This document shows positions 11,949 through 25,286 of a DNA stretch of 64,000 nt, piece after piece; position 1 is the first letter of the stretch, and each line of letters starts with the position of its first letter. A model generated the notes under the pieces. It worked only from the letters and a program-made list of their open reading frames with translations. It was not told where the DNA came from and made no database searches. Source of the stretch: Rhipicephalus microplus (taxonomy: Eukaryota > Arthropoda > Arachnida > Ixodida > Ixodidae); NCBI RefSeq assembly GCF_043290135.1, contig NW_027464602.1, positions 5,394,001 to 5,458,000 on the forward strand, read 5' to 3'. A program made the translations under genes and the position numbers.

Positions 11949-14010
11949 GCTATCAGCCCAAAGAAAAAAAAAGCGCCGCACCACCACCGGGTGGGCTCGA
12001 ACCTCCAAACTTTCGGTTAACAGTTGATCGCGCTAGCCAATTGCCCCACGGAGACAGTCGTGCTCCACTCTCACCACCGTCAGAACATTTCTTCAGAGCT
12101 ATCACCCCAAAGAAAAAAAAAGCTCCGCACCACCACCGGTTGGGCTCAAACCTCTAACCTTTCGGTTAACAGCCGATCGCGCTAGCCAATTGCGCCACGA
12201 AGACAGCCCTGCTCCGGTCCCACCACCATCAGAACATAATTTCAAAGGTATTACCGCAAAGAAAAAACAACACACCACTGCCGGGAGGGCTCGAACCTCC
12301 AAACTTTCGGTTAACAGCCGATCGCGCTAGCCAATTGCGCCACGGAGACAGTCGTGCTCCACTCTCACCACCATCAGAACATATCTTCAAAGCTATCAGC
12401 GCAAAGAAAAAAGCCAAACACCACTCCCGGGAGGGCTCGAACCTCCAACTTTTCGGTTAACAGCCGATCGCGCTGGCCAATTGCGCCACGCAGAAAGTCC
12501 TGCTCCACTCTCACCACAATTAGAACATATCTTCAGAGCTATCACCACAAAGAAAAAAAAGCGCCGCACCACCACCGGGTGGGCTCGAACCTCCAACCTT
12601 TCGGTTAACAGCCGATCGCGCTAGCCAATTGCCCCACGAAGACAGTCGTGCTCCACTCTCACCACCGTCAGAACATTTCTTCAGAGCTATCACCCCAAAG
12701 AAAAAAAAGTGCCGCACCACCACAGGTTGGGCTCGAACCTCCAACCTTTCGGTTAACAGCCGATCGCGCTAGCCAATTGCGCCCCGAAGACAGTCCTGCT
12801 CCGCGCTCACCACCATCAGAACATATCTTCAAAGCTATTACCACAAAGAAAAAAGCAACACTTCACTCCCGGGAGGGCTCAAAACTCCAACCTTTCGGTT
12901 GACAGCCGATCGCGCTAGCCCATTGCGCCACGCAGAAAGTCCTGCTCCACTCTCACCACAATTAGAACATATCTTCAGAGCTATCACCACAAAGAAAAAA
13001 AAGCGCCGCACCACCACCGGGTGGGCTCGAACCTCCAACCTTTCGGTTAACAGCCGATCGCGCTAGCCAATTGCCCCACGGAGACAGTCGTGCTCCACTC
13101 TCACCACCGTCAGAACATTTCTTCAGAGCTATCACCCCAAAGAAAAAAAAGTGCCGCACCACCACTGGTTGGGCTCGAACCTCCAACCTTTCGGTTAACA
13201 GCCGATCGCGCTAGCCAATTGCGCCCCGAAGACAGTCCTGCTCCACGCTCACCACCATCAGAACATATCTTCAAAGCTATTACCACAAAGAAAAAAGCAA
13301 CACTTCACTCCCGGGAGGGCTCAAAACTCCAACCTTTCGGTTGACAGCCGATCGCGCTAGCCCATTGCGCCACGGAGGCAGTCTTGCTCCACTCTCACCA
13401 TCATCAGAACATATCTTCAAAGCTATCAGCGCAAAGAAAAAAAAGCGCTGCACCACCACTGGGTGGGCTCGAACCTCCAACCTTTCGGTTAACAGCCGAT
13501 CGCGCTAGCCCATTGCGCCACAGAGACAGTCTTGCTCCACTCTCACCACCATCAGAACATATCTTCAAAGCTATCAGCGCAAAGAAAAAAGCAACACACC
13601 ACTCGCGGGAGGGCTCGAAACTCCAACCTTTCGGTTAACAGCAGATCGCGCTAGCCAATTGCTCCATGGAGACAATCGTGCTCCACTCTCACCACCATCA
13701 GAACATATCTTCAAAGCTATCAGCGCAAAGAAAAAAAAGTGCCGCACCACCACCGGGTGGGCTCGAACCTCCAACCTTTCCGTTAACAGCCGATCGCGCA
13801 AGCCGATTGCGCCACCGAGACAGTCCTGCTCCACTCTCACCACCATCAGAACATTACTTCAAAGGTATCAGCCCAAAGAAAAAAAAGCGCCGCACCGCCA
13901 CTGGGTGGGCTCGAACCTCTGACTTTTCGGTTAACAGCCGATCATGCTAGCCAATTGCGCCACGGAGACAGTCCTGCTCCCTCTCACCACCATCAGAAGA
14001 TATCTTCAAA
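11949..14010. repeat. 2,062-bp higher-order repeat, copy 2
   Basis: Adjacent copy of 9887-11948. Isolated differences are visible, for example ccggtcccacc at ~12213 against ccagtcccacc at ~10151 and a ccacaggttgg variant near 12720. The first part, 11949-12902, recurs a third time at 14597-15550 (shift 2,648 bp), after which the match continues with a different offset. This fits unequal exchange in whole-unit steps. Confidence 0.75.
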
Positions 14011-14596
14011 GCTATCAGCCCAAAGAAAAAAACCACCGCACCACCACCGGGTGGGCTCGAACCTCCAACCTTTCGGTTAACAGCCAATTGCGCTAGCCAG
14101 TTGCGCCACGGAGACAGTCCTGCTCCACTCTCACCACCATCAGAACATATCTTCAAAGCTATCAGCACAAAGAAAAAAAGCGCCGCAACACCACCGGGTG
14201 GGCTCAAACCTCCAACCTTTCGGTTAACAGCCCACCGCGCTAGCCAACTGCGCCACCGAGACAGTCCTGCTCCACTCTCACCACCATCAGAACATTACTT
14301 CAAAGGTATCAGCCCAAAGAAAAAAAAGCGCCGCACCGCCACTGGGTGGGCTCGAACCTCTGACTTTTCGGTTAACAGCCGATCATGCTAGCCAATTGCG
14401 CCACGGAGACAGTCCTGCTCCCTCTCACCACCATCAGAAGATATCTTCAAAGCTATCAGCGCAAAGAAAAAAGCAACACACCACCACCGGGAGAGCTCGA
14501 ACCTCCAACTTTTCGGGTAACAGCCGATCGCGCTAGCCAATTGCGCCACAGAGACAGTCCTGCTCCACTCTCACCACCGTCAGAACATTTCTTCAG

Positions 14597-15550
14597 AGCT
14601 ATCAGCCCAAAGAAAAAAAAAGCGCCGCACCACCACCGGGTGGGCTCGAACCTCCAAACTTTCGGTTAACAGTTGATCGCGCTAGCCAATTGCCCCACGG
14701 AGACAGTCGTGCTCCACTCTCACCACCGTCAGAACATTTCTTCAGAGCTATCACCCCAAAGAAAAAAAAGCTCCGCACCACCACCGGTTGGGCTCAAACC
14801 TCTAACCTTTCGGTTAACAGCCGATCGCGCTAGCCAATTGCGCCACGAAGACAGCCCTGCTCCAGTCCCACCACCATCAGAACATAATTTCAAAGGTATT
14901 ACCGCAAAGAAAAAACAACACACCACTGCCGGGAGGGCTCGAACCTCCAAACTTTCGGTTAACAGCCGATCGCGCTAGCCAATTGCGCCACGGAGACAGT
15001 CGTGCTCCACTCTCACCACCATCAGAACACATCTTCAAAGCTATCAGCGCAAAGAAAAAAGCCAAACACCACTCCCGGGAGGGCTCGAACCTCCAACTTT
15101 TCGGTTAACAGCCGATCGCGCTGGCCAATTGCGCCACGCAGAAAGTCCTGCTCCACTCTCACCACAATTAGAACATATCTTCAGAGCTATCACCACAAAG
15201 AAAAAAAAGCGCCGCACCACCACCGGGTGGGCTCGAACCTCCAACCTTTCGGTTAACAGCCGATCGCGCTAGCCAATTGCCCCACGAAGACAGTCGTGCT
15301 CCACTCTCACCACCGTCAGAACATTTCTTCAGAGCTATCACCCCAAAGAAAAAAAAGTGCCGCACCACCACTGGTTGGGCTCGAACCTCCAACCTTTCGG
15401 TTAACAGCCGATCGCGCTAGCCAATTGCGCCCCGAAGACAGTCCTGCTCCGCGCTCACCACCATCAGAACATATCTTCAAAGCTATTACCACAAAGAAAA
15501 AAGCAACACTACACTCCCGGGAGGGCTCAAAACTCCAACCTTTCGGTTGA
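14597..15550. repeat. Partial third copy of the 2,062-bp higher-order repeat
   Basis: Matches 11949-12902 at a shift of 2,648 bp (18 units), sharing the cagttgatcgcg, cagaaagtcc and gccccgaagac variants in the same order. The following units match 13280-13640 at a shift of 2,206 bp, so three units present in the earlier copies are missing between them. Confidence 0.65.
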
Positions 15551-18500
15551 CAGCCGATCGCGCTAGCCCATTGCGCCACGGAGGCAGTCTTGCTCCACTC
15601 TCACCATCATCAGAACATATCTTCAAAGCTATCAGCGCAAAGAAAAAAAAGCGCTGCACCACCACTGGGTGGGCTCGAACCTCCAACCTTTCGGTTAACA
15701 GCCGATCGCGCTAGCCCATTGCGCCACAGAGACAGTCTTGCTCCACTCTCACCACCATCAGAACATAACTTCAAAGCTAGCAGCGCAAAGAAAAAAGCAA
15801 CACACCACTCCCGGGAGGGCTCGAAACTCCAACCTTTCGGTCAACAGCCGATCGCGCTAGCCCATTGCGCCACGGAGACAGTCTTGCTCCCCTCTCACCA
15901 CCATCAGAACATATCTTCAAAGCTATCAGCCCAAAGAAAAAAAGGAATGCACCACCACCGGGTGGGCTCGAACCTCCAACTTTTCGGTTAACAGCCGATC
16001 GCGCTGGCCAATTGCGCCACAGAGACAGTCCTGCTCCACTCTCACCACAATTAGAACATATCTTCAAAGCTCTCAGCCCAAAGAAAAAAAAGCGCCGCAC
16101 CATACCGGGTGGGCTCGAACCTCCAACCTTTCGGTTAACAGCAGATCGCGCTAGCCAATTGCTCCATGGAGACAATCGTGCTCCACTCTCACCACCATCA
16201 GAACATATCTTCAAAGCTATCAGCGCAAAGAAAAAAAAGCGCCGCACCACCACCGGGTGGGCTCGAACCTCCAACCTTTCGGTTAACAGCCGATCGCGCA
16301 AGCCGACTGCGCCACGGAGACAGTCCTGCTCCACTCTCACCACCATCAGAACATATCTTCAAAGGTATCAGCCCAAAGAAAAAAAAGCGCCGCACCACCA
16401 CTGGGTGGGCTCGAACCTCTGACTTTTCGGTTAACAGCCGATCATGCTAGCCAATTGCGCCACGGAGACAGTCCTGCTCCCTCTCACCACCATCAGAAGA
16501 TATCTTCAAAGCTATCAGCCCAAAGAAAAAAACCACCGCACCACCACCGGGTGGGCTCAAACCTCCGACCTTTTGGTTAACAGCCGATCGCGCTAGCCAA
16601 TTGCGCCACGAAGACAGTCCAGCTCCACTCTAGCCACCATCAGAACATATCTTCAAAGCTATCAGCGCAAAGAAAAAAAGCGCCGCACCACCACCGGGGG
16701 GGGCTCGAACCTCCAACTTTTCGGTTAACAGCCGATCACGCTAGCCAATTGCAGCACGAAGACAGTCCTGCTCCACTCTCACCACCATCGGAACATATCT
16801 TCAAAGCTATCAGCCCACAGAAAAAAAGCGCCGCACAACCACCTGGTAGGCTTGAACCTCCAACTTTTCGGTTAACAGCCGATCACGCTAGCCAATTGCG
16901 CCACGGAGACAGTCCTGCTCCACTCTCACCACCATCAGAACATATCTTCAAAGCTATCAGCCCACAGAAAAAAAGGCGCCGCACAACCACCGGGTGGGCT
17001 CGAACCTCCAAATTTTCGGTTAACAGCCGATCGCGCTAGCCAATTGCGCCACCGAGACAGTCGTGCTCCTCTCTCACCACCATCAGAACATATCTTCAAA
17101 GCTATCAGCGCAAAGAAAAAAGCAAAACACCACTCCCGGTAGGGCTCGAAACTCCAACCTTTCGGTCAACAGCCGATCGCGCTAGCCCATTGCGCCACGG
17201 AGACAGTCTTGCCCCCCTCTCACCACCATCAGAACATATCTTGAAAGCTATCAGCCCAAAGAAATAAAAGCACCGCACCACCACCGGGTGGGCTCGAACC
17301 TCCAACCTTTCGGTTAACAGTCGATCGCGCTAGCCAATTTCGCCACGGAGACAGTCGCGCTCCACTCTCACCACCATCAGAACATATCTTCAAAGCTATC
17401 AGCGCAAAGAAAAAAGCAAAACACCACTCCCGGGAGGGCTTGAACCTCCAACTTTTCGGTTAACAGCCGATCGCGCTGGCCAATTGCGCCACGCAGACAG
17501 TCCTGCTCCACTCTCACCACCATCAGAACATAATTTCAAAGCTATTACCGCAAAGAAAAAAGCAACACACCACTCCCGGGAGGGCTCGAAACTCCAAACT
17601 TTCGATTAACAGCCGATCGCGCTAGCCAATTGCGCCACGGAGACAGTCGTGCTCCACTCTCACCACCATCAGAACATATCTTCAAAGCTATCAGCGCAAA
17701 GAAAAAAGCAAAACACCACTCCCGGGACGGCTCGAACCTCCAAATTTTCGGTTAACAGCCGATCGCGCAGGCCAATTGCGCCACGCAGACAGCCCTGCTC
17801 CACTCTCACCCCCATCAGAACATAATTTCAAAGCTATTACCGCAAAGAAAAAAGCAACACACCACTCCCGGGAGGGCTCGAAACTCCAAACTTTCGATTA
17901 ACAGCCGATCGCGCTAGCCCATTGCGCCACGGAGGCAGTCTTGCTCCACTCTCACCATCATCAGAACATATCTTCAAAGCTATCAGCGCAAAGAAAAAAA
18001 AGCGCTGCACCACCACTGGGTGGGCTCGAACCTCCAACCTTTCGGTTAACAGCCGATCGCGCTAGCCCATTGCGCCACAAAGACAGTCTTGCTCCACTCT
18101 CACCACCATCAGAACATAACTTCAAAGCTATCAGCGCAAAGAAAAAAGCGACACACCACTCCCGGGAGGGCTCGAAACTCCAACCTTTCGGTCAAAAGCT
18201 GATCGCGCTAGCCCATTGCGCCACAAAGACAGTCTTGCTCCACTCTCACCACCATCAGAACATAACTTCAAAGCTATCAGCACAAAGAAAAAAGCAACAC
18301 ACCACTCCCGGGAGGGCTCGAAACTCCAACCTTTCGGTCAAAAGCCGATCGCGCTAGCTCATTGCGCCACGCAGGCAGTCTTGCTCCACTCTCACCATCA
18401 TCAGAACATATCTTCAAAGCTATCAACCCAAAGAAAAAAAAGCGCCATAACACCACCGGGTGGGCTCGAACCTCCGACCTTTTGGTTAACAGCCGATCGC

Positions 18501-20651
18501 GCAAGCCAATTGCGCCACGGAGACAGTCCTGCTCCACTCTCACCACCATCAGTACATATCTTCAAAGGTATCAGCCCAAAGAAAAAAAAGCGCCGCACCA
18601 CCACTGCGTGGGCTCGAACCTCCAACCTTTCGGTTAACAGCCGAGCGCGCTAGCCAATTGCGCCACGAAGACAGTCCTGGTCCACTCTCACCACCATCAG
18701 AACATATCTTCAAAGCTATTACCGCAAAAAAAAGCAACACACCACTCCCGGGAGGGCTCAAAACTCCAACCTTTCGGTTAACAGGCGATCGCGCTAGCCC
18801 ATTGCGCCACGGAGGCAGTCTTGCTCCACTCTCACCATCATCAGAACATATCTTCAAAGCTATCAGCCCAAAGAAAAAAAGCGCCGCACCACCACCGGGT
18901 GGGCTCGAACCTCCAACGTTTTGGTTAACAGCCGATCACGCTAGCCAATTGCGCCACGAAGACAGTCCTGCTCCACTCTCACCACCATCAGAACTTATCT
19001 TCAAAGCTATCAGCCCGTAGAAAAAAAGCGCCGCACAACCACCGGGTAGGCTCGAACCTCAAACTTTTCGGTTAACAGCCGATCACGCTAGCCAATTGCG
19101 CCACCGAGACAGTCGTGCTCCACTCTCACCACCATCAGAACATATCTTCAAAGCTATCAGCGCAAAGAAAAAAGCAAAACACCACTCCCGGTAGGGCTCG
19201 AAACTCCAACCTTTCGGTCAACAGCCGATCGCGCTAGCCCATTGCGCCACGGAGACAGTCTTGCCCCCTCTCACCACCATCAGAACATATCTTCAAAGCT
19301 ATCAGCCCAAAGAAAAAAAAGCACCGCACCACTCCCGGGAGGGCTCGAAACTCCAAACTTTCGGTTAACAGCCGATCGCGCCAGCCAATTGCGCCACGGA
19401 GACAGTCGTGCTCCACTCTCACCACCATCAGAACATATCTTCAAAGCTATCAGCGCAAAGAAAAAAGCCAAACACCACTCCCGGGAGGGCTCGAACCTCC
19501 AACTTTTCGGTTAACTGCCGATCGCACTGGCCAATTGCGCCATGCAGACAGTCCTGCTCCACTCTCACCACCATCAGAACATAATTTCAAAGCTATTACC
19601 GTAAAGAAAAAAGCAACACCCCACTCCCGGGAGGGCTCGAATCTCCAAACTTTCGATTAACAGCCGAGCGCGCTAGCCCATTGCGCCACGGAGGCAGTCT
19701 TGCTCCACTCTCACCATCGTCAGAACATATCTTCAAAGCTATCAGCGCAAAGAAAAAGAAGCGCTGCACCACCACTGGGTGGGCTCGAACCTCCAACCTT
19801 TCGGTTAACAGCCGATCGCGCTAGCCCATTGCGCCACAAAGACAGTCTTGCTCCACTCTCACCACCATCAGAACATAACTTCAAAGCTATCAGCGCAAAG
19901 AAAAAAGCAACACACCAATCCGGGGAGGGCTCGAAACTCCAAACTTTCGGTCAAAAGCCGATCGCGCTAGCCCATTGCGCCACAAAGACAGTCTTGCTCC
20001 ACTCTCAGCACCATCAGAACATAACTTCAAAGCTATCAGCACAAAGAAAAAAGCAACACACCACTCCCTGGAGGGCTCGAAACTCCAACCTTTCGGTCAA
20101 AAGCCGATCGCGCTAGCTCATTGCGCCACGCAGGCAGTCTTGCTCCACTCTCACCATCATCAGAACATATCTTCAAAGCTATCAGCCCAAAGAAAAAAAA
20201 GCGCCATACCACCACCGGGTGGGCTCGAACCTCCGACCTTTTGGTTAACAGCAGATCGCGCTAGCCAATTGCTCCATGGAGACAATCGTGCTCCACTCTC
20301 ACCACCATCAGAACATATCTTCAAAGCTATCAGCGCAAAGAAAAAAAGCGCCGCACCACCACCGGGTGGGCTCGAAGCTCCAACCTTTCGGTTAACAGCC
20401 GATCACGCAAGCCAATTGCGCCACGGAGACAGTCCTGCTCCACTCTCACCACCATCAGTACATATCTTCAAAGGTATCAGCCCAAAGAAAAAAAAAGCGC
20501 CGCACCACCACTGGGTGGGCTCGAACCTCTGACTTTTCGGTTAACAGCCGATCGCGCTAGCCAATCGCGCCACGGAGACAGTCCTGCTCCTTCTCACCAC
20601 CATCAGAACATATCTTCAAAGCTTTCAGCCCAAAGAAAAAAACCACCGCAC

Positions 20652-20724
20652 CACCACCGGGTGGGCTCGAACCAAAACCTTTCGGTTCACAGCCGATCGC
20701 GCTAGCCAATTGCGCCACGAAGAC
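20652..20724 (-). tRNA. tRNA-like unit with anticodon changed to GTG (His-type)
   Basis: 73-nt unit in which the anticodon loop is CTGTGAA instead of CTGTTAA (plus-strand cac at 20688-20690), a one-base change that would read as His. It also lacks one base in the T-stem/variable region (plus strand gctcgaaccaaaacc), so the T stem cannot form normally. The same unit recurs near 24798, 29948, 40392 and 47598. It is a degenerate tRNA-Asn derivative, not a true tRNA-His, because the rest of the body is that of the Asn unit. Confidence 0.5.
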
Positions 20725-21531
20725 AGTCCTGGTCCACTCTCACCATCATCAGTACATATCTTCAAAGCTATTACCGCAAAGAAAAAAGCAACACACCACT
20801 CCCGGGAGGGCTCAAAACTCCAACCTTTCGGTTAACAGGCGATCGCGCTAGCCCATTGCGCCACGGAGGCAGTCTTGCTCCACTCTCACCATCATCAGAA
20901 CATATCTTCAAAGCTATCAGCCCAAAGAAAAAAAAGCGCCGCACCACCACCGGGTGGGCTCGAACTTCCAACCTTTCGGTTAACAGCCGATCGCGCTAGC
21001 CAACTGCGCCACGGAGACAGTCGTGCTCCACTCTCACCACCATCAGAGCATATCTTCAAAGCTATCAGCGCAAAGAAAAAAGCAACACACTACTCCAGGG
21101 AGGGCTCGAAACTCCAACCTTTCGGTTACCAGCCGATCGCGCTAGCCAATTGCGCCACGGAGACAGTCCTGCTCTACTCTCACCACCATCAGAACATATC
21201 TTCAAAGCTATCAGCCCAAAGAAAAAAAAGCGCTAAACCACCACCGGGTGGGCTCGAACCTCCGACCTTTTGGTTAACAGCCGATCGCGCTAGCCAATTG
21301 CGCCATGGAGACAGTCCTGCTCCAATCTCACCACCATCAGAACATATCTTCGAAGCTATCAGCCCAAAAAAAAGCGCCGCACCACCACCGGGTGGGCTTG
21401 AACTACCAACTTTTCGGTTAACAGCCGATCACGCTAGCCAATTGCGCCACGGAGACAGTCCTGCTTCACTCTCACCACCATTAGAACATATCTTCAAAGC
21501 TATCAGCCCAAAGAAAAAAAAAGCGCCACAC

Positions 21532-21605
21532 CACCACCGGGAGAGCTCGAACCTCCAACTTTTCGGGTAACAGCCGATCGCGCTAGCCATTTGCGCCACG
21601 GAGAC
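21532..21605 (-). tRNA. tRNA-Asn(GTT)-like unit with fully paired T stem
   Basis: Representative of the class with plus-strand ccgggagagctcgaacctcc. Here the T stem GGAGG/TCTCC pairs throughout (one wobble) and the B box region GGTTCGAGC is kept. Acceptor strands are GTCTCCG/CGGTGGT. The anticodon loop is CTGTTAC, with position 38 changed. It is one of the structurally better T arms in the array, which suggests that the A-A mismatch seen in class I is a derived change that spread by amplification. Confidence 0.55.
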
Positions 21606-22413
21606 AGTGCTGCTCCACTCTCACCACCGTCAGAACATTTCTTCGGAGCTATCAGCCCAAAAAAAAGCGCCGCACCACCACCGGGTGGGCTCGAACCTCC
21701 AACCTTTCGGTTAACAGCCGATCGCGCTAGCCAATTGCCCCACGGAGACATTCGTGCTCCACTCTCACCACCGTCAGATCATTTCTTCAGAGCTATCACC
21801 CCAAAGAAAAAAAAGCGCCGCACCACCACCGGGTGGGCTCGAACCTCCAACCTTTCGGTTAACAGCAGATCGCGCTAGCCAATTGCTCCATGGAGACAAT
21901 CGTGCTCCACTCTCACCACCATCAGAACATATCTTCAAAGCTATCAGCGCAAAGAAAAAAAAGCGCCGCACCACCACCGGGTGGGCTCGAACCTCCAACC
22001 TTTCGGTTAACAGCCGATCGCGCAAGCCAATTGCGCCACGGAGACAGTCCTGCTCCACTCTCACCACCATCAGAACATATCTTCAAAGGTATCAGCCCAA
22101 AGAAAAAAAAGCGCCGCACCACCACTGGGTGGGCTCGAACCTCTGACGTTTCGGTTAACAGCCGATCATGCTAGCCAATTGCACCACGGAGACAGTCCTG
22201 CTCCCTCTCACCACCATCAGAACATATCTTCAAAGCTATCAGCCCAAAGAAAAAAACCACCGCACCACCACCAGGTGGGCTCGAACCTCCAACCTTTCTG
22301 TTAACAGCCAATCGCGCTAGCCAATTGCGCCACGGAGACAGTCCTGCTCCACTCTCACTACCATCAGAACATATCTTCAAAGCTATCAGCACAAAGAAAA
22401 AAAAGCGCCGCAC

Positions 22414-22487
22414 CACCACCGGGTGGGCTCAAACCTCCAACCTTTCGGTTAAGAGCCGATCGCGCTAGCCAACTGCGCCACGGAGAC
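22414..22487 (-). tRNA. tRNA-like unit with anticodon changed to CTT (Lys-type)
   Basis: The anticodon loop is CTCTTAA (plus-strand aag at 22451-22453), a single change from GTT. The T loop is TTTGAGC, so the B box has lost its invariant C. The same anticodon variant is seen near 23037. The body is that of the Asn unit. A functional tRNA-Lys is unlikely. Confidence 0.5.
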
Positions 22488-25286
22488 AGTCGTGCTCCAC
22501 TCTCACCACCATCAGAACATATCTTCAAGGCTATCAGCGCAAAGAAAAAAGCAACACACCACTCCCGGGAGGGCTCGAGTCTCCAACCTTTCGGTTAACA
22601 GCCGATCGCGCTAGCATATTGCGCCACGGAGACAGTCCTGCTCTACTCTCACCACCCTCAGAACATATCTTCAAAGCTATCAGCCCAAAGAAAAAAAAGC
22701 GCCGCACCACCGCCGGGTGGGCTCGAAACTCCAACCTTTCGGTCAACAGCCGATCGCGCTAGCCAATTGCGCCACGGAGACAGTCCTGCTCCACTCTCAC
22801 CACCATCAGAACATAACTTCAAAGCTATCAGTCCAAAGAAAAAAAAGCGCCATACCACCACAGGGTGGGCTCGAACCTCCGACCTTTTGGTTAACAGCCG
22901 ATCGCGCTAGCCAATTGCGCCACGGAGACAGTCCTGCTCCACTCTCACCACCATCAGAACATATCTTCAAAGCTATCAGCGCAAAGAAAAAAAGCGCCGC
23001 ACCACCACCGGGTGGGCTCGAACCTCCAACCTTTCGGTTAAGAGCCGATCGCGCTAGCCAACTGCGCCACGGAGACAGTCGTGCTCCACTCTCACCACCA
23101 TCAGAACATATCTTCAAGGCTATCAGCGCAAAGAAAAAAGCAACACACCACTCCCGGGAGGGCTCGAACCTCCAACTTTTCGGTTAACAGCCGATCACGC
23201 TAGCCAATTGCGCCACGGAGACAGTCCTGCTCCACTCTCACCACCATCAGAACATATCTTCAAAGCTATCAGCCCACAGAAAAAAAAGCGCCACACCACC
23301 ACCGGGAGAGCTCGAACCTCCAACTTTTCGGGTAACAGCCGATCGCGCTAGCCATTTGCGCCACGGAGACAGTGCTGCTCCACTCTCACCACCGTCAGAT
23401 TATTTCTTCAGAGCTATCAGCCCAAAAAAAAGCGCCGCACCACCACCGGGTGGGCTCGAACCTCCAACCCTTTGGTTAACAGCCGATCGCGCTAGCCAAT
23501 TGCCCCACGGAGACAGTCGTGCTCCACTCTCACCACCGTCAGAACATTTCTTCAGAGCTATCACCCCAAAGAAAAAAAAAGCGCCGCACCACCACCGGGT
23601 GGGCTTGAACCTCCAACCTTTCGGTTAACAGCAGATCGCGCTAGCCAATTGCTCCATGGAGACAATCGTGCTCCACTCTCACCACCATCAGAACATATCT
23701 TCAAAGCTATCAGCGCAAAGAAAAAAAAGCGCCGCACCACCACCGGGTGGGCTCGAACCTCCAACCTTTCGGTTAACAGCCGATCGCGCAAGCCAATTGC
23801 GCCACGGAGACAGTCCTGCTCCACTCTCACCACCATCAGAACATATCTTCAAAGGTATCAGCCCAAAGAAAAAAAGCGCCGCACCACCACTGGGTGGGCT
23901 CGAACCTCTGACTTTTCGGTTAACAGCCGATCATGCTAGCCAATTGCACCACGGAGACAGTCCTGCTCCCTCTCATCACCATCAGAACATATCTTCAAAG
24001 CTATCAGCCCAAAGAAAAAAACCACCGCACCACCACCAGGTGGGCTCGAACCTCCAACCTTTCTGTTAACAGCCAATCGCGCTAGCCAATTGCGCCACGG
24101 AGACAGTCCTGCTCCACTCTCACCACCATCAGAACATATCTTCAAAGCTATCAGCACAAAGAAAAAAGCAACACACCACTCCCGGGAGGGCTCGAAACTC
24201 CAACCTTTCGGTCAAAAGCCGATCGCGCTAGCTCATTGCGCCACGCAGGCAGTCTTGCTCTACTCTCACCATCATCAGAACATATCTTCAAAGCTATCAG
24301 CCCAAAGAAAAAAAAGCGCCATACCACCACCGGGTGGGCTCGAACCTCCGACCTTTTGGTTAACAGCAGATCGCGCTAGCCAATTGCTCCATGGAGACAA
24401 TCGTGCTCCACTCTCACCACCATCAGAACATATCTTCAAAGCTATCAGCGCAAAGAAAAAAAGCGCCGCACCACCACCGGGTGGGCTCGAACCTCCAACC
24501 TTTCGGTTAACAGCCGATCACGCAAGCCAATTGCGCCACGGAGACAGTCCTGCTCCACTCTCACCACCATCAGTACATATCTTCAAAGGTATCAGCCCAA
24601 AGAAAAAAAAGCGCCGCACCACCACTGGGTGGGCTCGAACCACTGACTTTTCGGTTAACAGCCGATCGCGCTAGCCAATCGCGCCACGGAGACAGTCCTG
24701 CTCCTTCTCACCACCATCAGAACATATCTTCAAAGCTATCAGCCCAAAGAAAAAAACCACCGCACCACCACCGGGTGGGCTCGAACCAAAACCTTTCGGT
24801 TCACAGCCGATCGCGCTAGCCAATTGCCCCACGGAGACAGTCGTGCTCCACTCTCACCACCATCAGAACATTTCTTCAGAGCTATCACCCCAAAGAAAAA
24901 AAAAGTGCCGCACCACCACCGGGTGGGCTCGAACCTCCAACCTTTCGGTTAACAGCCGATCGCGCTAGCCAATTGCGCCACGAAGACAGTCCTGGTCCAC
25001 TCTCACCACCATCAGAACATATCTTCAAAGCTATTACCGCAAAGAAAAAAGCAACACACCACTCCCGGGAGGGCTCAAAACTCCAACCTTTCGGTTAACA
25101 GGCGATCGCGCTAGCCCATTGCGCCACGGAGGCAGTCTTGCTCCACTCTCACCATCATCAGAACATATCTTCAAAGCTATCAGCCCAAAGAAAAAAAAGC
25201 GCCGCACCACCACCGGGTGGGCTCGAACCTCCAACTTTTAGGTTAACAGCCGATCACGCTAGCCAATTGCGCCACGGAGACAGTCC

